A DNA stretch of 11,060 nucleotides from UBA3210 sp963648895 (GCA_963648895.1 CAVJGK010000044.1:1-11060), one strand, 5' to 3'. Positions 1 to 5,927 are shown, numbered from the stretch's first letter. Numbers and translations are program-made. The notes: generated from the sequence alone by a model not told the origin.

Positions 1-1
1 A

Positions 2-361
2 GTAAAAGCTACATGTTATAAATACCATATTAAATTAGTGTTAGAAAATATTCAAAGTCTTGATTTTATTTTAGATACTTATAAGCATTTAGAAAATGAA
101 TTTTCCTTTTGTTATGATATTGGCCATGATGTAACAAGTTCTTCTTTATTAAGTACTTATTTTTATAATAATATATCTAAATTTAATGAAGTTCATTTTC
201 ATGATTCAACTTCTTCTAAATGCCATATGGCATTGTCTGAAGGTGAACTACCAATAAAAGAAATCTATAATAAAATTAAAGATATTAAATATATCTTACT
301 TGAAGTTAAATCTAAAGAAGATTTAATTAAGAGTATTAATTATTTAAAAGAAGGTAAATAA
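2..361 (+). CDS. Sugar phosphate isomerase/epimerase or endonuclease IV-like TIM-barrel protein, C-terminal part
   Basis: The reading frame is open from base 2 to the TAA at 359-361, so the gene begins upstream of the window; the GTG at 38 is an internal valine codon and there is no ribosome binding site before it. The visible part matches the C-terminal half of the xylose-isomerase-like TIM barrel (AP endonuclease family 2). It has VLENIQ with a candidate metal-ligand Glu, then CYDIGHD with Asp and His, then VHFHDS with His and Asp, then H-MAL-SEGEL resembling the family H-x-x-x-G-x-G motif, and a late Glu in LLEVKS. All metal ligands expected in this half are present, so the fold and metal site look intact. 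Family members include sugar isomerases, epimerases and DNA endonuclease IV. The short, poorly conserved sequence does not distinguish these, though a sugar-phosphate enzyme seems likelier than Nfo. Confidence 0.72.
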   Translation, partial: VKATCYKYHIKLVLENIQSLDFILDTYKHLENEFSFCYDIGHDVTSSSLLSTYFYNNISKFNEVHFHDSTSSKCHMALSEGELPIKEIYNKIKDIKYILLEVKSKEDLIKSINYLKEGK

Positions 362-389
362 AAACGAATTGTTAAAAGCAATTCGTTTT
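361..389. terminator. Bidirectional hairpin terminator between convergent genes
   Basis: AAAACGAATTG (361-371) pairs perfectly with CAATTCGTTTT (379-389) around a seven-base loop. The arms end in T-rich sequence on both strands, so it can stop transcription from both sides. The plus-strand gene ends at its first base, and the minus-strand gene's stop codon (372-374) lies in the loop. Confidence 0.8.
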
Positions 390-953
390 GTTTCCTATTT
401 TTGCATAAAGAATATGATTTTTTACTTCGTGAACATTTAATATTATCGCGACTAATAAAGAAGATAAACCTAATAATAAAACGTGAGAATGCAAATGTTC
501 AATCGGATCTAAGATTAAAAATACTGATAAAGAAATTTCAACAATAGATTCAAGTGTTTCAATTAATTCAATTATTTTAAACTTCTTATGAGCGATTTCA
601 TGAATGGTGATATTTAATCTAGAAGATCCTCCGATAATGGCACTTATTCCCCATAATGTACAAATAATTGAAAATGTGTTTTCTATAAAGATATATTTAG
701 AAAGAATAATAATGATTGAAAAGATAATATTAATTCCATGAGTTGCAATATGATTTTCTTCTTGATTATAAGCTTTTCTTTTTAATGAAGATATTAATGC
801 GGCATTAGAATCATAAAAAAGAGAAATACCAACTAATAAATTTAAATTATCTTTAATTAAATCTTGGAATAAGTAAGAACCAAGGATGATAAATATACCC
901 ACTATATAATAAACAACTATTCTAGTAATTCTTAAGATTTTATATTTATTCAT
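372..953 (-). CDS. Six-helix membrane protein, DUF308/HdeD-like
   Basis: The 193-residue protein is dominated by about six hydrophobic segments (roughly residues 8-28, 36-56, 72-90, 93-110, 131-149 and 156-173) joined by short polar loops. Length, helix number and the glycine-containing WGISAIIGG segment (about 101-109) resemble the DUF308/HdeD family of small integral membrane proteins; HdeD itself acts in acid resistance of enteric bacteria, but that role cannot be transferred here. There is no signal peptide or catalytic motif. It starts eight bases after the stop of the TetR-family gene on the same strand, with a weak TTAGGT ribosome binding site overlapping that stop, so the two are almost certainly cotranscribed and translationally linked. 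Regulator-plus-membrane-protein pairs are often a repressor with its target, so control by the adjacent TetR protein is an inference. It could also be an unrelated six-helix family. Confidence 0.7.
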   Translation of the reverse strand: MNKYKILRITRIVVYYIVGIFIILGSYLFQDLIKDNLNLLVGISLFYDSNAALISSLKRKAYNQEENHIATHGINIIFSIIIILSKYIFIENTFSIICTLWGISAIIGGSSRLNITIHEIAHKKFKIIELIETLESIVEISLSVFLILDPIEHLHSHVLLLGLSSLLVAIILNVHEVKNHILYAKIGNKTNCF

Positions 954-961
954 ACTAATAC

Positions 962-1516
962 CTAATTAATTAAAGTGATGAAGTAGTTTGTTAAAGTTTC
1001 TGGTGTATCAGAAAAATCTTCATCCATCCAATATTCTAAAATAACGATAAAATTATTAACTAATATATCTTTCTTCAATTGAAGAGGGATATTTTTATTT
1101 GTTAAAGGATAATTAGAAAAATATGAATCAGCAAGGCGATATAAATTCTTTTTAAATTCTTCTAAAAAGATACTGTTGCAATTGCTTTTAAAAATACCTT
1201 TAATTAATACTGATTCATCTTTGATATGATAGAAAATATGAGTGATTAAATGTTTGTAATCATATACATTATCAGAAGAGAAATCATGAGTCTTTTCTTC
1301 TTGTAAAGAATGAGAAAATACATGATCAAAGATCTTTTTACTAATTGATAATAATAATTGATCTTTTGTTTTAAAATGTAAATAGAAAGTAGATCTTCCA
1401 ACTTGTGAAGCATCTAAAATATCTTGAATAGTGATATCATCATATTTTTTTTGATTGATTACATCGCTGAAACCATCATAGATAGCTTGTAATGTTTTTA
1501 CTTGTCTTTTATCCAT
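962..1516 (-). CDS. TetR/AcrR-family transcriptional regulator
   Basis: The 184-residue protein has an N-terminal TetR DNA-binding domain: a first helix with AIYDGFSDVI (about 11-20), then ITIQDILDASQVGRSTFYLHF (about 28-48), the characteristic helix-turn-helix, followed by KTKDQLL. The C-terminal part (about 60-184) is a poorly conserved all-helical ligand/dimerisation region, as is normal for the family, resembling the short C-terminal domains common in Firmicutes TetR proteins. The start is fixed by GAGGTGA just upstream of ATG on the minus strand. The gene is divergent from the CMD-cupin/reductase operon, and the 171-bp gap between them holds a perfect palindrome and several related half-sites. 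It therefore probably represses its own operon and the divergent one until a small ligand binds. The ligand is not predictable. The stop is TAG, and the membrane protein follows after eight bases. Confidence 0.93.
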   Translation of the reverse strand: MDKRQVKTLQAIYDGFSDVINQKKYDDITIQDILDASQVGRSTFYLHFKTKDQLLLSISKKIFDHVFSHSLQEEKTHDFSSDNVYDYKHLITHIFYHIKDESVLIKGIFKSNCNSIFLEEFKKNLYRLADSYFSNYPLTNKNIPLQLKKDILVNNFIVILEYWMDEDFSDTPETLTNYFITLIN

Positions 1517-1533
1517 AATTTCACCTCGAAAAT

Positions 1534-1561
1534 ATTATATCACTTTAAAGTTATTGAACAA
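1534..1561 (-). promoter_or_regulatory. Probable promoter of the TetR-membrane protein operon
   Basis: Read on the minus strand there is TTGTTC (1556-1561), a 16-base spacer and a perfect TATAAT (1534-1539), about 18 bases before the start codon. The palindrome ACTTTAAAGT (1542-1551) lies in the spacer, consistent with autorepression. Confidence 0.6.
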
Positions 1562-1636
1562 TATGTTTTATAAAGTTTAACAAAAATAAATTATATTGAA
1601 CTTTTTGTCTAATAACAAATTATTTTTAAATTATGC

Positions 1637-1670
1637 TTGACCTAAAGTTAACTTTAGGCATTAAGATAAT
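1637..1670 (+). promoter_or_regulatory. Candidate promoter of the CMD-cupin/aldo-keto reductase operon
   Basis: TTGACC (1637-1642) is followed by TAAGAT (1662-1667, 19-base spacer) or GATAAT (1665-1670, 22-base spacer). Both spacers are long, and the resulting start would lie very close to the ribosome binding site at 1674-1681. An alternative upstream promoter begins with TTGAAC (1596-1601) but has no strong -10. The exact promoter is uncertain. Confidence 0.4.
1641..1658. promoter_or_regulatory. Palindromic operator, probably for the adjacent TetR-family protein
   Basis: CCTAAAGTTAACTTTAGG is a perfect 18-bp inverted repeat, the size and symmetry typical of a TetR-dimer site. It begins inside the -35-like TTGACC (1637-1642) and ends just before -10-like TAAGAT (1662-1667) or GATAAT (1665-1670), so binding would block the divergent plus-strand promoter. 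The core AAAGTT/AACTTT recurs at 1547-1552, 1572-1577 and 1599-1604. Confidence 0.72.
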
Positions 1671-1687
1671 CCTAGAGGTGAAAAAAT

Positions 1688-2455
1688 ATGAAAAAAATAA
1701 CTCAAGACGCAGGAAAAAAATCCTTAGGAGAATTCGCCAGTGAATTTGCCCATTATAACGATGATGTTTTATTTGGTGAAAATTGGAATAATCAAGATAT
1801 TTCTTTAAAAACTAGATGTATTATTACCGTTGTTAGTTTAATTGCTTCAGGTATTACTGATTCATCATTAAAATATCATATGCTAAACGCTAAAAATAAT
1901 AATGTTAGCCAAAAAGAAATTTCAGCGATTATCACTCACATTGGTTTTTATGTTGGTTGGCCTAAAGCGTGGGCGGCATTATCTATTGCCAAAGAAATAT
2001 GGGAAGTAAATGAAGGAGATTTAGATATTAAAGATCCTAGTTTAAGAAATTATTGTAAAGAGATGTTTTTCCCACTTGGAAATGAAAATACTGCTTTTAG
2101 TAAATATTTTACAGGTAAAAGTTACTTAGCGTCAATTTCAACAACACAAGTAAATATTTTCAATGTTACTTTTGAACCAGGATGTCGTAATAATTGGCAT
2201 ATCCATCATGCTATATCTGGCGGAGGACAAATTTTAATTTGTGTAGCAGGAAGAGGATATTACCAAGAATGGGAAAAAGAACCTATTGAAATGACTCCAG
2301 GAACATGTATAAATATTCCACCTAATGTTAAACATTGGCATGGGGCAGCACGTGATTCTTACTTCTCCCATTTAGCCATTGAAGTAAGTGGTGAAGAAAC
2401 TAGTAACGAATGGCTTGAAGAAGTTAGTGAAGTTAGCTATAATAAACTCAAGTAA
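1688..2455 (+). CDS. Carboxymuconolactone decarboxylase-like domain fused to a cupin domain
   Basis: The 255-residue protein has two parts. Residues about 35-108 match the carboxymuconolactone decarboxylase (CMD) family: an Arg-containing helix, a His at 64 followed by an A-x-x-x-x-V-S-x-x-E-I pattern, then HIGFYVGWPKAWAAL (84-98). It lacks the CxxC pair of the AhpD peroxidase branch, so a thiol peroxidase activity is unlikely and a PcaC-like or uncharacterised activity fits better. Residues about 150-235 form a cupin with likely metal ligands His171, His173, Gln181 and His216, plus the KHWHGA and FSHLAIE signatures. Family members with this cupin bind a divalent metal. The fusion suggests oxidation or isomerisation of a small hydroxy or keto compound, but no substrate can be named. 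A good AGAGGTGA site precedes the ATG. The next gene, an aldo/keto reductase, starts 18 bases after the stop, so the pair is an operon under the divergent TetR regulator. Confidence 0.85.
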   Translation: MKKITQDAGKKSLGEFASEFAHYNDDVLFGENWNNQDISLKTRCIITVVSLIASGITDSSLKYHMLNAKNNNVSQKEISAIITHIGFYVGWPKAWAALSIAKEIWEVNEGDLDIKDPSLRNYCKEMFFPLGNENTAFSKYFTGKSYLASISTTQVNIFNVTFEPGCRNNWHIHHAISGGGQILICVAGRGYYQEWEKEPIEMTPGTCINIPPNVKHWHGAARDSYFSHLAIEVSGEETSNEWLEEVSEVSYNKLK

Positions 2456-2473
2456 CAAAAGGGAGGAAGAATT

Positions 2474-3433
2474 ATGGAATATGTAAAGCTTGGTAATACT
2501 GATATAAAAGTTAGTAAGATTTGCTTAGGATGTATGTCTTTTGGTGAAGTTGGTACAATGCACGATTGGACATTAGATGAAGCTGCAACCGAAAAAGTTG
2601 TTAAACACGCTTTAGATTTAGGAATTAATTTCTTTGATACTGCGAATGTTTATTCAAAAGGTAGTTCAGAAATTTTCTTAGGTAAAGCATTGAAAAAATA
2701 TGCAAAAAGAGAAGATGTTGTCATTGCAAGTAAAGTTTATTTTAATGAAGGACATTTATCGAAAGAAGCTATTTTAAGAGAAATTGATGGAACATTAAAT
2801 CGTTTAGGAACTTCTTACCTTGATTTATATATTATTCATAGATTTGACTATGATACTCCAATTGGTGAAGTCATGGAAACATTAGATTCATTAGTCAAAT
2901 GTGGCAAGGTAAAAGCTATTGGTGCTTCAGCAATGTATACTTATCAATTCGCATTAATGCAAGAATATGCAAAAGAACATAATTTAACACAATTTGTCGC
3001 GATGGAAAATCATTATAATCTTTTATACCGTGAAGATGAAAGAGATATGATTCCTTATTGCAAAGAAACTAATGTCTTATTAATGCCTTATTCTCCTTTA
3101 GCAAGTGGTCATTTAGCTCGTCCTACTTGGAATAAAGATTCTTTAAGAAGTAGAACAGATACTACAATGCGCAGCAAATATGATCGCGCGATGAAAGATG
3201 ATATGCTTATTGTTTCAAGAGTTAAAGAAATCGCCGATGCGCATGGTGTTACAATGAGTGAAGTCGCTCTTGCTTGGATGTTAAATAAGGGTATTCAATC
3301 TCCAATTATCGGTGCGACAAAACTTTCTTATATTGACGATGCAGTCAATGCATTAAAATTAAAACTTAGCGATGATGAAATTGCGTATTTAGAAGAAGAA
3401 TATGCTGCTCATGAAGTCGTAGGTGCACTTTAA
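2474..3433 (+). CDS. Aldo/keto reductase, YajO-like
   Basis: This 319-residue NAD(P)H-dependent oxidoreductase has the complete aldo/keto reductase (TIM barrel) active site: Asp55 and Tyr60 in FFDTANVY, Lys87 in ASKVYF and His122 in YIIHRFDY. Other family segments are LGCMSFGE near the start, IGASAMYTYQFA (149-160), YSPLASGHLARP (206-217) and a C-terminal HEVVGAL. These resemble the E. coli YajO branch (for example HYNLLYRE and the Arg-Pro after the loop), known to act on 1-deoxyxylulose-related or aldehyde substrates; the substrate here is unknown. Length is typical and intact. It lies 18 bases after the CMD-cupin gene behind a strong GGGAGGAA site, so both are cotranscribed, and a linked step (one making or consuming the carbonyl group of the other's product) is a reasonable inference. 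No separate terminator follows before the FMN riboswitch. Confidence 0.93.
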   Translation: MEYVKLGNTDIKVSKICLGCMSFGEVGTMHDWTLDEAATEKVVKHALDLGINFFDTANVYSKGSSEIFLGKALKKYAKREDVVIASKVYFNEGHLSKEAILREIDGTLNRLGTSYLDLYIIHRFDYDTPIGEVMETLDSLVKCGKVKAIGASAMYTYQFALMQEYAKEHNLTQFVAMENHYNLLYREDERDMIPYCKETNVLLMPYSPLASGHLARPTWNKDSLRSRTDTTMRSKYDRAMKDDMLIVSRVKEIADAHGVTMSEVALAWMLNKGIQSPIIGATKLSYIDDAVNALKLKLSDDEIAYLEEEYAAHEVVGAL

Positions 3434-3450
3434 AATAAATTTATAAATTG

Positions 3451-3560
3451 ATACTTCAGGGTCAGGTGAAATTCCTAACTGGTGGTAAACCCCACGAGCC
3501 TTATGGCACGAACTTGTGAAATTCAAGTGGCAATAGTAAAGTCTAGATGGAAGAAAGTAT
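3451..3560 (+). ncRNA. FMN riboswitch (RFN element) aptamer
   Basis: The conserved RFN sequence is present: AGGGTCAGGTGAAATTCC (3458-3475), ACTGGTGGTAAACCCCACGA (about 3478-3497), CTTGTGAAATTCAAG (3513-3527), and AGTAAAGTCTAGATGGAAGA (3536-3555). The closing stem P1 is ATACTT (3451-3456) with AAGTAT (3555-3560). RFN elements bind flavin mononucleotide. Placement before a RibU-like gene fits the known role of switching off riboflavin uptake when FMN is plentiful. A short hairpin, TATATCTT with AAGATATA (3561-3578), separates the aptamer from the terminator. Confidence 0.96.
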
Positions 3561-3582
3561 TATATCTTTTAAGATATATTTT

Positions 3583-3607
3583 ACCCTGAAGCTATTCAGG
3601 GTTTTTT
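3583..3607 (+). terminator. FMN-controlled intrinsic terminator (riboswitch expression platform)
   Basis: ACCCTGAA (3583-3590), loop GCTA and TTCAGGGT (3595-3602) form an eight-pair stem ending in a run of T to 3607. The first arm can also pair with CTTCAGGGT at 3454-3462 (nine pairs with 3583-3591), which overlaps one side of the aptamer P1. FMN binding, by holding P1, should free the terminator; without FMN the anti-terminator forms and ribU is transcribed. Confidence 0.9.
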
Positions 3608-3624
3608 CTTAGGAGGTATATTAT

Positions 3625-4464
3625 ATGGAAAATCAAAACTTGAAAAGCTTCAAAATTATTCTTAATGTTATTTTAATTATCTTAGGTGGAGGATTTATCA
3701 CTTTATCCTTCTTCATGAAAAAGTGGAACATTCTTACTATTTGGTATTCAATTGTTGCCTTTATTGGAGCAATAATTATCTTTAAATCATTGATGGATTT
3801 TTATCGTATAGTCAAAAAAGATGAAGGTCATAAATTTACAACAAGAGAAATTACTTTAATTGGTATTCAATCGGCTTTAAGTATTATTTTATATTATGTT
3901 GCAAGTTTAATTCCTTCTATTCCTTTTATTCCACCTTGGTTAGATTTATTCAACTTTAGTGAAATTCCAGGATTAATTACTGGCTTTATCTATGGACCTT
4001 ATGCTGGAAGTTTAGTAATATTGGTTAGATTCTTTGTTAAATTACCTGGTACTTTTACCGCAGGCGTAGGCGAAGTAGCTGATTTAATTTTAGGTTTAAT
4101 ATTGGTTATAGTTTCTTCCATTGTTTATAAAAAACATAAGACTTTAAAAGGTGCTTTATGTGGAACAAGTATTGCAATGGTTGTATGTAGTTTTGTTGCA
4201 TGTATATTAAACTATTTAGTCTTAATTCCTGCTTATATTAATCTTGCAGGATTTTCCATTGAAGCTTTAGCGAGCATGCTATCTTACATGGGTAATGTAA
4301 CTGTCGATAATTTTATGGTTTATTATATTTTCTTAGGAGTATTACCATTTAATATCGCTCGATATATCATGATCTTTATTATCACATTTATCACTTATAA
4401 AAAGACTCATATTTTAATAAATAGATTGACAAATAAAGACAAAGTAAAAGATGTAGAAGATTAA
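3625..4464 (+). CDS. ribU: ECF-type riboflavin transporter substrate-binding subunit, RibU-like, with N-terminal extension
   Basis: This 279-residue integral membrane protein is the substrate-binding S component of an energy-coupling factor importer; family members capture riboflavin and work with the EcfA/EcfA'/EcfT module, not encoded here. The S-component core runs from about residue 70 to 258: FTTREITLIGIQSAL, then IPFIPPWLDLFNFSEIPGLITGFIYGPYAG (99-128), VKLPGTFTAGVGEVADL (138-154) and HKTLKGALCG (171-180), followed by further helices. The RibU assignment rests on these segments and on the FMN riboswitch. Unusually, residues 1-69 add two membrane segments (about 10-30 and 37-57) and a basic linker; typical RibU proteins are about 190-210 residues. 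AGGAGG eight bases before ATG fixes the start, so the extension is real as encoded. It appears to be the only gene in its transcript, and its stop lies in the loop of the terminator it shares with the convergent operon. Confidence 0.9.
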   Translation: MENQNLKSFKIILNVILIILGGGFITLSFFMKKWNILTIWYSIVAFIGAIIIFKSLMDFYRIVKKDEGHKFTTREITLIGIQSALSIILYYVASLIPSIPFIPPWLDLFNFSEIPGLITGFIYGPYAGSLVILVRFFVKLPGTFTAGVGEVADLILGLILVIVSSIVYKKHKTLKGALCGTSIAMVVCSFVACILNYLVLIPAYINLAGFSIEALASMLSYMGNVTVDNFMVYYIFLGVLPFNIARYIMIFIITFITYKKTHILINRLTNKDKVKDVED

Positions 4465-4479
4465 TTTCTACATCTTTTT
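4446..4479. terminator. Bidirectional terminator between ribU and the convergent aldo/keto reductase gene
   Basis: AAAAGATGTAGAA (4446-4458) pairs perfectly with TTCTACATCTTTT (4466-4478) around the loop GATTAAT, which contains the ribU stop. T-runs follow on both strands (an A-run on the plus strand serves the minus strand), and the minus-strand gene's stop begins at 4483, just outside. Confidence 0.85.
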
Positions 4480-4480
4480 G

Positions 4481-5314
4481 TTAACTTCTTAATGGCTTTT
4501 TTAATTCTTCATTGACTAATGAATTTAATATATCCATATCTTCTTTTGAGATATTAAAATCTAAATCAATATTAGCTTTAATTCTTTCTTCGTGGATTGA
4601 TTTTGGTAAAGGAAGAGTATTATTTTCTAAACAGAATCTAATGCATAATTGAGGGACGCTGATTTTATATTTTGAAGCGATTTGTAATAATGCTGGTTCT
4701 TGGACAATTTTACCTGTAGCCAAAGGTGAATAAGCTTCGATTAAGATATTATTTTTTTGACAATATGAAGTTAATTCGTTTTGTCTATTACCAATAAAAT
4801 ATCTAATTTGATTAACATGAGGAACAAAGTTAGTCGCAGAAACAATATTTTCAATATCATGAATAGAAAAATTACTAACACCGATAGATTTAATTAAACC
4901 TTCATTATAAAGATCAATAAATGCTTTCCATACTTCAATGTTTTCTTTATCACAATTTTGACCTACATTAGTCCAAGGCCAAGGCGCATGGATTAAATAT
5001 AAATCAATATAGTCTAAGCCTAAAGCTTTTAATGATGAATAAAAATGTTCTTTAGCACCTTCATAAGTTTTAATTTCAGCAGGGCATTTAGTAGTGATAA
5101 ATAATTCTTCACGTTTAATACCGGAATCTTTAATAGCTTTTCCAATGCTTTCTTCATTGTGATATGCGTATGCTGTATCGATATGCTTATAACCATTTTT
5201 TAAAGCTAAAAGAGTGGATGAATAAGCATCACTAGGTGAAGCTTGCCAAGTACCAAATCCAATTTTTGGAATTGATATTCCATTACTTAAAATAAATACT
5301 TCGTCTTTAATCAT
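4481..5314 (-). CDS. Aldo/keto reductase, AKR5 (2,5-diketogluconate reductase-like)
   Basis: The 277-residue NADPH-dependent oxidoreductase has the full catalytic tetrad: Asp46 and Tyr51 in HIDTAYAYHNEE, Lys76 in ITTKCP and His109 in LIHAPWPW. IGVSNFS (144-150), VNQIRYF (167-173), AYSPLATG (194-201) and the cofactor-binding PLPKS (235-239) follow in the usual order. Length and motif spacing fit the AKR5 group, which reduces small aldehydes and ketones such as methylglyoxal or diketogluconate; the substrate here is undetermined. It is a different subfamily from the reductase at 2474-3433, so the two are not recent duplicates. The start lies one base after the stop of the 73-residue membrane protein, with AGGAAGG about 13 bases upstream of the ATG (somewhat distant), so translation probably depends partly on coupling to the upstream gene. 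It is the last gene of the three-gene minus-strand operon. Confidence 0.93.
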   Translation of the reverse strand: MIKDEVFILSNGISIPKIGFGTWQASPSDAYSSTLLALKNGYKHIDTAYAYHNEESIGKAIKDSGIKREELFITTKCPAEIKTYEGAKEHFYSSLKALGLDYIDLYLIHAPWPWTNVGQNCDKENIEVWKAFIDLYNEGLIKSIGVSNFSIHDIENIVSATNFVPHVNQIRYFIGNRQNELTSYCQKNNILIEAYSPLATGKIVQEPALLQIASKYKISVPQLCIRFCLENNTLPLPKSIHEERIKANIDLDFNISKEDMDILNSLVNEELKKPLRS

Positions 5315-5315
5315 A

Positions 5316-5537
5316 TTATCTTGTAAACCTTCCTATTAAAATAAAATTAAATATGGATAGAATTAATGATCCTATCGTTACACCTAGTCCAATATAAAAA
5401 TAAGCATCTTTTGACCAGGTAAGAAGAAAGATACCTAACCATAATAAAGAAATAAATAAACTCAAACAAAGAATAATTAAAGTTAATTTGAAATTAGATA
5501 CTTTTGAATGTGATTTTTCTAAACTTGTCTTAGTCAT
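5316..5537 (-). CDS. Small two-helix membrane protein of unknown function
   Basis: The 73-residue protein has a charged N-terminus (1-17) with several Lys/Ser residues and two hydrophobic segments (about 18-41 and 46-68), separated by a short polar turn with Lys-Asp and ending in Arg-Phe-Thr-Arg. Basic residues at both ends suggest both termini face the cytoplasm. No family is recognised. The gene is well supported: AGGAGG is correctly spaced before ATG on the minus strand, the stop of the DUF1294 gene overlaps that site (TAG/GAGG), and the reductase gene begins one base after its own stop. This tight packing implies one transcript and translational coupling. Its function is unknown; an accessory to the DUF1294 membrane protein is a guess. 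Confidence 0.8.
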   Translation of the reverse strand: MTKTSLEKSHSKVSNFKLTLIILCLSLFISLLWLGIFLLTWSKDAYFYIGLGVTIGSLILSIFNFILIGRFTR

Positions 5538-5546
5538 AATTTCCTC

Positions 5547-5846
5547 CTATAAAACGTTAATTATTCTTAAAAAGAATAATCCCCATAGTAGAATTTGTAA
5601 TAATAAAGAAAAATAAATTGATAAAGAAAAATAAATCTTATTTGTTTTGTGGTGGAAGAAAATTCTACCTATAAATCCTCCAATTGCTCCTCCAAAACAT
5701 ACTAATCCTAATAATGTTTTTTCTTTGATTCTTTTTGCTCTGTAGTTATGTTCAGCCATTTTCTTATCTTTACCAAATACAATAAAGGTAATTAAGGAAA
5801 AAATAATTAAATAACATGAATAAACTAAAAAAGTAATTAATGCCAT
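5547..5846 (-). CDS. DUF1294-family small membrane protein
   Basis: The 99-residue protein matches DUF1294: hydrophobic N-terminus, FGKDKKMAEHNYRAKRIKEK (24-43), then TLLGLVCFGGAIGGFIG (44-60), and the basic HHKTNK (65-70) before a second hydrophobic stretch. In family members a similar glycine-rich segment sits between charged motifs; the function is unknown, and some members are fused to cold-shock or nucleic-acid-binding domains. The start is placed at 5846 rather than at the upstream in-frame ATG (5858), because the only good Shine-Dalgarno sequence, GGAGG (5852-5856 read on the minus strand), overlaps that ATG and is correctly spaced for the second one. It is the first gene of the minus-strand operon; its stop TAG (5547-5549) touches the ribosome binding site of the next gene. 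Confidence 0.87.
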   Translation of the reverse strand: MALITFLVYSCYLIIFSLITFIVFGKDKKMAEHNYRAKRIKEKTLLGLVCFGGAIGGFIGRIFFHHKTNKIYFSLSIYFSLLLQILLWGLFFLRIINVL

Positions 5847-5869
5847 ATAAACCTCCATTTGATGAAATA

Positions 5870-5898
5870 ATTATATAAAATTTAAAAATATAATTGAA
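5870..5898 (-). promoter_or_regulatory. Candidate promoter of the DUF1294-small protein-reductase operon
   Basis: Minus-strand TTCAAT (5893-5898), 17-base spacer and perfect TATAAT (5870-5875), about 24 bases before the start at 5846. The -35 overlaps the plus-strand -35 of the alaS promoter. The weak -35 makes this tentative. Confidence 0.45.
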
Positions 5899-5921
5899 TA
5901 AAAATTACAACTTGTTATAAT
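5894..5921 (+). promoter_or_regulatory. Promoter of the alaS T-box transcript
   Basis: TTGAAT (5894-5899), 16-base spacer and perfect TATAAT (5916-5921) place the start near 5928, exactly where the base of T-box stem I begins. This agreement supports the call. Confidence 0.8.
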
Positions 5922-5927
5922 ACTTTT

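Noticed and set aside
38..361. A start at GTG 38 for the first gene
   Set aside because: The frame is open to base 2, the upstream residues continue the family motif (VLEN), and there is no ribosome binding site before 38. It is the 3' part of a longer gene.
2474..5314. The two aldo/keto reductases as a recent duplication
   Set aside because: They differ in length, motif wording and subfamily (YajO-like versus AKR5), so shared ancestry is old.
5847..5858. Upstream ATG (5858) for the DUF1294 gene
   Set aside because: The GGAGG overlaps this codon, so it can serve only the ATG at 5846.
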